A stretch of DNA of 14,179 nt from an uncultured Bacteroidales bacterium (GTDB lineage Bacteria; Bacteroidota; Bacteroidia; Bacteroidales; UBA932), in the NCBI GenBank assembly GCA_946616385.1, contig CAMOIZ010000018.1:1-14179 (forward strand), written 5' to 3'. Positions within the stretch are counted from its first letter, which is position 1. The number at the start of each line of letters is the position of its first letter. The position numbers were made by a program, and so were the translations under genes. The notes beneath the pieces are model-generated. The model was not told the origin of the DNA. It was given only the letters and a program-made list of their open reading frames with translations, and made no database searches. Positions 1-4,927 of the stretch are shown one piece after another.

Positions 1-1156
1 GGAGCACGTCCTTCACGTCGCCTGCGAGCACACCGCCCTGGATGGAGGCGCCGATTGCCACGACCTCGTCGGGATTGACGCTCTTGTTGGGCTCCTTGCC
101 GAAGAACTGTTTCACGAGTTCCTGGATCTTGGGGATACGGGTGGATCCGCCTACGAGCAGGACTTCGTCGATGTCGGAGGTGCTCAGGTGAGCATCCTGC
201 AGGGCCTTGCGGCAAGGCTCGATGCTGCGCTGGAACAGATTGTCGCAGAGGGCTTCGAACTTGGCGCGGGTAAGGCTCTTCACGAGGTGACGGGGAACGC
301 CGTCGACTGCGGTGATGTAAGGCAGGTTGATTTCGGTGCTGGTCTGGTTCGAGAGTTCGATCTTGGCCTTCTCGGCAGCCTCTTTGAGACGCTGGAGAGC
401 CATAGGATCTTTCTTGAGGTCGATTCCGCTGTTTTCAGATGCGAATTCGCTTGCGAGCCAGTCGATGATGACCTGGTCGAAATCGTCGCCGCCGAGATGG
501 GTGTCGCCGTTGGTGGATTTCACCTCGAACACGCCGTCGCCGAGTTCCAGGATGGAGATATCGAAGGTGCCGCCGCCGAGGTCGTACACAGCGACCTTCA
601 TGTTCTTGTTCTTCTTGTCGAGTCCGTATGCAAGGGCTGCGGCGGTAGGCTCGTTGATGATACGCTTGACGTCGAGGCCGGCGATCTTGCCGGCTTCCTT
701 GGTTGCCTGCCTCTGGGAATCAGAGAAGTATGCAGGAACTGTGATGACAGCTTCGGTGACAGGCTGACGGAGATAATCCTCGGCAGTCTTCTTCATCTTC
801 TGGAGGATGATTGCGCTGATCTCCTGGGGAGAGTAGAGACGCCCGTTGATGTCGACGCGGGGGGTGTTGTTGTCGCCCTTTACTACGCTGTAAGGCACAC
901 GTGCGGTCTCACGGCCTACCTGGTCGTAGGTTTCGCCCATGAAACGCTTGATGCTGAACACCGTATTCTTAGGATTGGTGATGGCCTGACGCTTTGCAGG
1001 GTTGCCGACTTTGCGTTCACCGTCGTCGGTGAAAGCCACAACCGAAGGGGTGGTGCGCTGACCTTCGTTATTGATGATCACGGTAGGCTGGTTGCCTTCC
1101 ATTACGGCCACGCAACTGTTCGTGGTTCCGAGGTCGATTCCGATAATTTTTCCCAT
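1..1156 (-). CDS. dnaK: Chaperone DnaK (Hsp70), N-terminal 385 residues, 3' end cut by window edge
   Basis: Cytoplasmic Hsp70 chaperone that binds and releases unfolded proteins in an ATP cycle with DnaJ and GrpE. The visible 385 residues are a complete nucleotide-binding domain: phosphate-1 loop DLGTTNSC (residues 8-15), connect region with INEPTAAALAYG (167-178), phosphate-2 loop DLGGGTFD (192-199), LGGDDFD (221-227) and adenosine motif VLLVGGSTR (332-340). The fragment stops at GDVKDVL (379-385), where the linker to the substrate-binding domain begins, so the peptide-binding half lies beyond the left edge. The start is fixed by the conserved MGKIIGIDLG N-terminus and an AGGAGTT Shine-Dalgarno at 1170-1164, 7 bases before the ATG. 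It is transcribed divergently from the pseudouridine synthase gene. Heat-shock control is known for the family, but no CIRCE element is visible upstream. The identification is certain. Confidence 0.99.
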   Translation of the reverse strand, partial: MGKIIGIDLGTTNSCVAVMEGNQPTVIINNEGQRTTPSVVAFTDDGERKVGNPAKRQAITNPKNTVFSIKRFMGETYDQVGRETARVPYSVVKGDNNTPRVDINGRLYSPQEISAIILQKMKKTAEDYLRQPVTEAVITVPAYFSDSQRQATKEAGKIAGLDVKRIINEPTAAALAYGLDKKNKNMKVAVYDLGGGTFDISILELGDGVFEVKSTNGDTHLGGDDFDQVIIDWLASEFASENSGIDLKKDPMALQRLKEAAEKAKIELSNQTSTEINLPYITAVDGVPRHLVKSLTRAKFEALCDNLFQRSIEPCRKALQDAHLSTSDIDEVLLVGGSTRIPKIQELVKQFFGKEPNKSVNPDEVVAIGASIQGGVLAGDVKDVL

Positions 1157-1163
1157 AATATTT

Positions 1164-1170
1164 AACTCCT
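1164..1170 (-). promoter_or_regulatory. Strong Shine-Dalgarno sequence of dnaK
   Basis: Read on the minus strand this is AGGAGTT, ending 7 bases before the dnaK ATG. It is a near-consensus anti-16S match at optimal spacing. The other ten visible starts in the window show nothing comparable, in line with the weak use of Shine-Dalgarno sequences known for Bacteroidetes. Confidence 0.8.
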
Positions 1171-1193
1171 ATTTTTATATTTTCTGTTATAAT

Positions 1194-1209
1194 GTCACTT
1201 CTGCGTGAC
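1194..1209. promoter_or_regulatory. Inverted repeat GTCAC-N6-GTGAC between dnaK and the RluA-type gene
   Basis: A perfect 5-bp inverted repeat, GTCAC TTCTGC GTGAC, lies 37 bases upstream of the dnaK ATG in the 119-base divergent intergenic region. It could be an operator or part of the dnaK leader. It does not match the HrcA/CIRCE consensus (TTAGCACTC-N9-GAGTGCTAA). A very weak Bacteroides-type promoter for dnaK can be drawn further upstream on the minus strand: TTTG at 1256-1253, then 20 bases, then CAGCTTTC at 1232-1225, which matches only 4 of the 6 fixed -7 positions. The short arms mean chance occurrence is quite possible. Confidence 0.3.
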
Positions 1210-1263
1210 GCTTTTCTTATTATCGAAAGCTGTGCCACCGGAGTATTTCTGACAAATTGTCAT

Positions 1264-1271
1264 TATCTTTG
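1264..1271 (+). promoter_or_regulatory. Bacteroidetes-type -7 box (TATCTTTG) at the RluA-type gene
   Basis: TATCTTTG matches the Bacteroidetes -7 consensus TAnnTTTG at all fixed positions. Only four bases (CGCC) separate it from the ATG at 1276, so transcription would begin at or next to the start codon. No TTG/TTTG -33 box is seen at the expected distance (about 20 bases upstream), which lowers confidence. There is no Shine-Dalgarno sequence before this gene, as expected for a leaderless message. Confidence 0.55.
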
Positions 1272-1275
1272 CGCC

Positions 1276-1974
1276 ATGGATCAACAGGACATAGCCTCCC
1301 GGATAGTCTACGAAGACAATCACCTCCTCGTTTTCGACAAGAAGGCCGGCGAAATAGTGCAAGGCGACAAAACCGGAGACGAACCCCTCAGCGAAACGCT
1401 CAAGGCGTTCATCAAACAGAGGGATTCCAAACCAGGTAACGTGTTTCTCGGCGTGCCTCACAGGCTCGACAGGCCTGTCTGCGGGCTATGCGTATTTGCC
1501 AAGACTTCCAAGGCGCTGGAAAGGCTGAACGCGATGTTCCGCGACGGCCAGGTGCACAAGAAGTATCTCGCCCTGTGCTGTGCCGCGCCTGCTGAACCGG
1601 AAGGCCTGCTGGAAGACTGGATGGAGCGAAACGAGCGCCTCAACAAGAGTTTCATCACCCGCAAGCCAGGCCCGCAGGCAAAACTGGCGAAACTGCGTTA
1701 CCGCCACGTAGCCGACACTGAGAGATATCACCTTCTGGAAGTCGAACTTCTGACAGGCAGGCATCATCAGATACGTTGCCAACTCTCCCACATGGGATGC
1801 CCGATAAAGGGCGACCTCAAGTACGGAGCCCCGCGTTCAAACCCCGACGGAGGAATCTGCCTGCAGGCACACAGCATCAGTTTCGTACATCCTGTGAAGA
1901 AGGTAGAGTTATCTTTTGAGGCAGCTTTACCACAAGGCTGGAAGGTGCCGGCGGATCTGGCCTGGGATTCTTGA
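1276..1974 (+). CDS. RluA-family RNA pseudouridine synthase, single-domain (232 aa)
   Basis: Isomerises a specific uridine to pseudouridine in rRNA or tRNA in the cytoplasm. The catalytic motif HRLDRPVCGL is at residues 62-71, with D65 the expected nucleophile. LLTGRHHQIRCQL, the conserved RluA-family segment, follows in the C-terminal half. At 232 residues it is close to the short, S4-less RluA type rather than RluC/RluD, and the N-terminus (VYEDNHLLVFDKKAG) enters the catalytic fold directly. The target uridine cannot be inferred from sequence. ATG 1276 was chosen over the longer in-frame start at 1192 because the extra 28 residues are not family-like and a -7 box lies immediately before 1276. 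It is the only plus-strand gene here, divergent from dnaK. Its last 98 bases overlap the convergent AraC-type regulator gene. The family is certain; substrate is unknown. Confidence 0.94.
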   Translation: MDQQDIASRIVYEDNHLLVFDKKAGEIVQGDKTGDEPLSETLKAFIKQRDSKPGNVFLGVPHRLDRPVCGLCVFAKTSKALERLNAMFRDGQVHKKYLALCCAAPAEPEGLLEDWMERNERLNKSFITRKPGPQAKLAKLRYRHVADTERYHLLEVELLTGRHHQIRCQLSHMGCPIKGDLKYGAPRSNPDGGICLQAHSISFVHPVKKVELSFEAALPQGWKVPADLAWDS

Positions 1975-2947
1975 GCCTAAGCCGCAAGAGCATGTCGGAC
2001 GGATTTTCGTCCATGAACATTTTGAACGCCATGTTGTAGGTCACCTGCGAGTGGAATCCCGACATGAATGCGATCTCTATTATCTTGAGCCAGGGATCTT
2101 CTTTCATCAGTTCCACCGAATAAAGGATCCTGTGCCAGTTGATGTACTGACGAAAATTTTTATCCGTGAATTTGTTTATCGCGCGGCTGATGTACACTTT
2201 ATTCAGCCTGAGGATATCCGCCATCTTCTCCAGCGTAAATCGGTCGTCCAGATAAGGCTTGCGGTCGCGCATAAACTGCTCTATCCTTCGGAATGCCTTG
2301 GTGAGTATGCTGCTTTCCACTTCCGGAAGGATGTCGGAACTCCCCTTGCACGACATGACTATGGTCTGTATCTTGCGCTCTTTCTTATGCGAAATCATTA
2401 TCGTCCGCCCGGTGTAAGCCCTTCGGTACAACTGTATCCCGAGCATGAAGAGCAGCAGGCTCATTATGAAATACGGGGCAGTGCCGGCGCCCTCACCGTT
2501 CAGGAACATGAGCACGATGAGCGCGGTCATCAGCACCATGGCATATACCAGGCGGGAATCTTCTTCCGCACAGCACCAGGCGGCATCTTTCCGGAACAAG
2601 GATGCGGGTTCCTTGTATTTGTCGCGCATGATGACGACAATGAAGAAGAGCAGGAAAACTGCGGAAGGCAGCAGAAACAGTGTGCCGGAAAGATCGGTGC
2701 CCGCCCCGGTGAGTGCAGCAAGGACGTAGTAGCCGGAAAGAAATGCGCTGCACCATGCAGCTTTGGATGTCTCCTCGCGCGTGAGCGGGTATGTCAGATA
2801 AAGGACGGATGCGGATGCCAGATAGTTGCAAAGCCTGGCCATGCGGTCTTCCGCATCGCAAAACAGCACATCCAGAACCAGCAGCAGAGCCAGCAGTGCA
2901 AGCGGCACGATTCTGAGCACGAAATGTACGGTAATGTATTTTTTCAT
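1877..2947 (-). CDS. Membrane-bound AraC-family transcriptional regulator (356 aa)
   Basis: A predicted inner-membrane regulator with a cytoplasmic DNA-binding domain. The N-terminal ~180 residues hold about six hydrophobic helices (roughly 6-30, 36-55, 63-83, 89-108, 132-150, 158-174). A basic linker follows (around 184-192, SHKKERKIQ), then an AraC/XylS double helix-turn-helix at about 236-324: first helix-turn-helix LEKMADILRLNKVYISRAIN, second containing IIEIAFMSGFHSQVTYNMAFK. The start at 2947 (MKKYITVHFV) begins just before the first helix; an upstream in-frame extension to 3241 would overlap most of the preceding intergenic region and the yitT 3' end, and looks random. The natural AraC fold ends near residue 324. 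The remaining 32 residues (proline-rich KNPRPDPPAPSS onward) are encoded entirely inside the opposite-strand pseudouridine synthase gene. It lies 125 bases downstream of the yitT pair. Ligand and target genes are unknown; a role as a membrane sensor is inferred from architecture. Confidence 0.92.
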   Translation of the reverse strand: MKKYITVHFVLRIVPLALLALLLVLDVLFCDAEDRMARLCNYLASASVLYLTYPLTREETSKAAWCSAFLSGYYVLAALTGAGTDLSGTLFLLPSAVFLLFFIVVIMRDKYKEPASLFRKDAAWCCAEEDSRLVYAMVLMTALIVLMFLNGEGAGTAPYFIMSLLLFMLGIQLYRRAYTGRTIMISHKKERKIQTIVMSCKGSSDILPEVESSILTKAFRRIEQFMRDRKPYLDDRFTLEKMADILRLNKVYISRAINKFTDKNFRQYINWHRILYSVELMKEDPWLKIIEIAFMSGFHSQVTYNMAFKMFMDENPSDMLLRLRLKNPRPDPPAPSSLVVKLPQKITLPSSQDVRN

Positions 2948-2984
2948 CTCAGTGTTATTTTGTAGTCGCCGCAATATACGTAAA

Positions 2985-3015
2985 CCCCGGTTACGGAGGT
3001 AGTCCTTAACCGGGG
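2985..3015 (-). terminator. 9-bp GC-rich hairpin between yitT and the AraC-type gene (terminator or leader structure)
   Basis: CCCCGGTTA (2985-2993) and TAACCGGGG (3007-3015) form a perfect 9-bp stem with a 13-base loop. It lies on the minus-strand transcript between the yitT stop (3073) and the AraC-type start (2947). Only three T residues follow the stem in that direction, so it is a weak intrinsic terminator at best. It could also be a structured 5' leader or operator of the regulator gene. The hairpin is certain; its role is inferred. Confidence 0.5.
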
Positions 3016-3040
3016 GTAAAAACTGAATTTTCAAGTTTCC

Positions 3041-3060
3041 GATACGAAAAAATTCGTACC
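3041..3060. promoter_or_regulatory. AT-rich inverted repeat TACGAA-N4-TTCGTA just after yitT
   Basis: TACGAA (3043-3048) and TTCGTA (3053-3058) are perfect inverted arms around four A residues. They lie 14 bases beyond the yitT stop codon on the minus strand and about 95 bases upstream of the AraC-type start. This could be the proximal half of a transcription stop with the stronger hairpin at 2985-3015, or a dimeric operator for the neighbouring regulator. The arms are short, so function is uncertain. Confidence 0.35.
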
Positions 3061-3072
3061 TACAATTAAAAC

Positions 3073-4005
3073 CTACATTTTTTTCTTTATCACATCGAAG
3101 CCCTTGCCATATACTCCCGTGACGGAAGAAACCGACAGGAAAGCATCGGGATCGATGGACTTGATGTAGCGGAGCATCAAATTCAAGTCGGTCTTTCGGG
3201 TAAGTACCATGAGGACCTCGGTATTGTCCTTGGTATACCATCCTTTTCCGTCCAGCACCGTGACACCCCTGTGGAGGTCCTTGGTGATAGTATCTGCAAT
3301 CTCTGCATAATGCTTGGAAAGGATGAACAGCTGGACGCTCTGACGCGAACCGGAAATCACCAGGTCCAGCACGGTGCTGTTTATCGTAATCAGTATGAAA
3401 CCATACACAACGGTGGTGAGTTTCTCCACAAAGGGAACCAGCTCCCCGTCAGGCTTGTAGGACGGTATCAGCAGCGATGAAAGGATGATGACCACATCCA
3501 TGTAAAGTATCAGCCTGCCCGGCGACACGTTGCGGTACTTGTTGACCATCAGCGCGATGATGTCGGTCCCGCCGGTGCTGCCGCCTGCCGTCATGGTGAG
3601 ACCGATGCCGCAGCCGACCATTATTCCGCCCATGATGGTGCTCATCAGCTTGCCGTTGTCGAGTGCTATCGCCTGAATGAAATCGGCAGGGATTATGGAC
3701 TGGAAGACGTTAAGCCCTACCGATGCGAGTACGGTGGCGTAGATTGTCTTCCAGCCGAATCCAAAACCCAGCACGAAGAGCGCCGCCACTATGAGTCCGG
3801 CATTGATGACGAAATATGAATAACCTATCTTGATGACACCGTGGGTGGCATACTGCAGGATTGCCGAAATACCTGTGACACCGCCGCCCACAAGGTTGTT
3901 GGACACGAGGAAAATGCTCCAGCCCAGAACGTAGAGGAGAATTCCGAACGTGACTATGGCATAGTCTTTTACGGTATGCCCGATGGACTCTTTAATCTTT
4001 GTCAT
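3073..4005 (-). CDS. YitT-family membrane protein, downstream copy (310 aa)
   Basis: An integral inner-membrane protein of the YitT family: N-terminal YitT membrane region plus a C-terminal DUF2179 domain. About six hydrophobic segments span residues 13-215. The family signature AGGSTGGTDIIAL is at 140-152, and the C-terminal soluble domain (about 222-306) includes HRGVTVLDGKGWYT and VTGVYGKGFD. Molecular function is not established for the family; B. subtilis YitT, YpjC and relatives share this architecture. I chose ATG 4005 because the protein then aligns end to end with its upstream paralogue (311 aa). The longer frame to 4059 adds 18 basic residues lying wholly inside the previous gene. 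The start overlaps the upstream stop by 14 bases, suggesting translational coupling. It is followed by two inverted repeats that may end the transcript. Confidence 0.92.
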   Translation of the reverse strand: MTKIKESIGHTVKDYAIVTFGILLYVLGWSIFLVSNNLVGGGVTGISAILQYATHGVIKIGYSYFVINAGLIVAALFVLGFGFGWKTIYATVLASVGLNVFQSIIPADFIQAIALDNGKLMSTIMGGIMVGCGIGLTMTAGGSTGGTDIIALMVNKYRNVSPGRLILYMDVVIILSSLLIPSYKPDGELVPFVEKLTTVVYGFILITINSTVLDLVISGSRQSVQLFILSKHYAEIADTITKDLHRGVTVLDGKGWYTKDNTEVLMVLTRKTDLNLMLRYIKSIDPDAFLSVSSVTGVYGKGFDVIKKKM

Positions 4006-4927
4006 CTGTCTTTTTCTTTTTAGAGGTAATACCGGCCTTGATTTCTTCGAAACCTTCACCGTACACGCCGCCCACCGGATTGACCGTCATGAACGCCCTG
4101 TCGTCCAGTTCCTTGATCTTCTTGGAGATTTCGGGCACTTCGTTGCGGCGCATGAGCAGCAGAAGCACGTCCTTCTCCTGCTTCGTGTACCATCCTATCG
4201 CCTTGAGCACGGTGACGCCGCGGTCCATCTTGTGAATGATGAAATCCGCGATTTCACTGTTCCTGGCAGAGAAGACCAGCAACTGCACGGCTCCCCTGTC
4301 GCCGACTACCACATAGTCGATCACCAAGGCATACGCAGCCATCATGATGTAGCCGTACACCATGTCTCCGAACACCCTTCCGGGGAGGAAGAGGATGGAG
4401 GTGATGATTACGAAGTCCGTGATCAGGAACATCTTGCTGAGCGACACCGGCCAGTACTTGTTGACTATCAACGCGATGATATCGGTTCCTCCGGTGCTGC
4501 CCCCCTTCCGTATCGTAAGTCCGATGCCGATTGCTTCGAGCACACCGGCGATCAAGGGAATCATCACCTTCTCGGGAATGTAGAAGAAATTGCCCGGGAT
4601 CGCCTGCATCCACTGCATTCCCGGCATGGCGAAAAGTTTCAGCATCAAGGTCTGCATCACTATGCAGTAGAGCGTGCGGAAGCCGAAACCTATTCCGAAT
4701 GCGAGCACTGCAAGAACGATCAGGAGAAGGTTGATCACGAAATAGGAATAGGATGCTATGATCACTCCACCGGTAGCATATTCAATCACGGCGCAGAGGC
4801 CCATCAAGCCTCCGGCGGACATACCGTTGGGAATCATGAAGCACTCCCATGCGATGGTGACGATCAGCACGGCGACCGTCATGTCAAGATAGTCCTTGAC
4901 GGCGGATATCACCTTTTTATTGTTCAT
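3992..4927 (-). CDS. YitT-family membrane protein, upstream copy (311 aa)
   Basis: A tandem paralogue of the preceding entry, with the same layout: six or so hydrophobic segments over residues 10-210, signature KGGSTGGTDIIAL at 141-153, and a C-terminal DUF2179 domain (about 212-296) with DRGVTVLKAIGWYT and PVGGVYGEGFEE. The C-terminus is a lysine/aspartate-rich tail (SKKKKTDDKD). Its ATG overlaps the leuS stop codon as ATGA (4 bases), so translation is probably coupled to leuS. The two copies have diverged strongly outside the motifs, which argues for an old duplication with distinct roles or a heteromeric complex rather than a recent copy; that is inference. Biochemical function is unknown. 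Confidence 0.93.
   Translation of the reverse strand: MNNKKVISAVKDYLDMTVAVLIVTIAWECFMIPNGMSAGGLMGLCAVIEYATGGVIIASYSYFVINLLLIVLAVLAFGIGFGFRTLYCIVMQTLMLKLFAMPGMQWMQAIPGNFFYIPEKVMIPLIAGVLEAIGIGLTIRKGGSTGGTDIIALIVNKYWPVSLSKMFLITDFVIITSILFLPGRVFGDMVYGYIMMAAYALVIDYVVVGDRGAVQLLVFSARNSEIADFIIHKMDRGVTVLKAIGWYTKQEKDVLLLLMRRNEVPEISKKIKELDDRAFMTVNPVGGVYGEGFEEIKAGITSKKKKTDDKD

Noticed and set aside
188..1165. A 325-codon plus-strand frame opposite dnaK
   Set aside because: An antisense shadow of dnaK, a gene well known for long spurious opposite-strand frames; no domain or start signal supports it.
1192..1275. Upstream start for the pseudouridine synthase gene, adding 28 residues
   Set aside because: The extra residues are not family-like, and a promoter box lies inside them just before the better ATG at 1276.
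1157..1275. CIRCE/HrcA operator upstream of dnaK
   Set aside because: No TTAGCACTC-N9-GAGTGCTAA match; the only inverted repeat has short, unrelated arms.
2948..3241. N-terminal extension of the AraC-type regulator by 98 residues
   Set aside because: It would run through the intergenic hairpins and over the yitT 3' end in another frame, and the extra sequence has no domain character; the ATG at 2947 precedes the first membrane helix.
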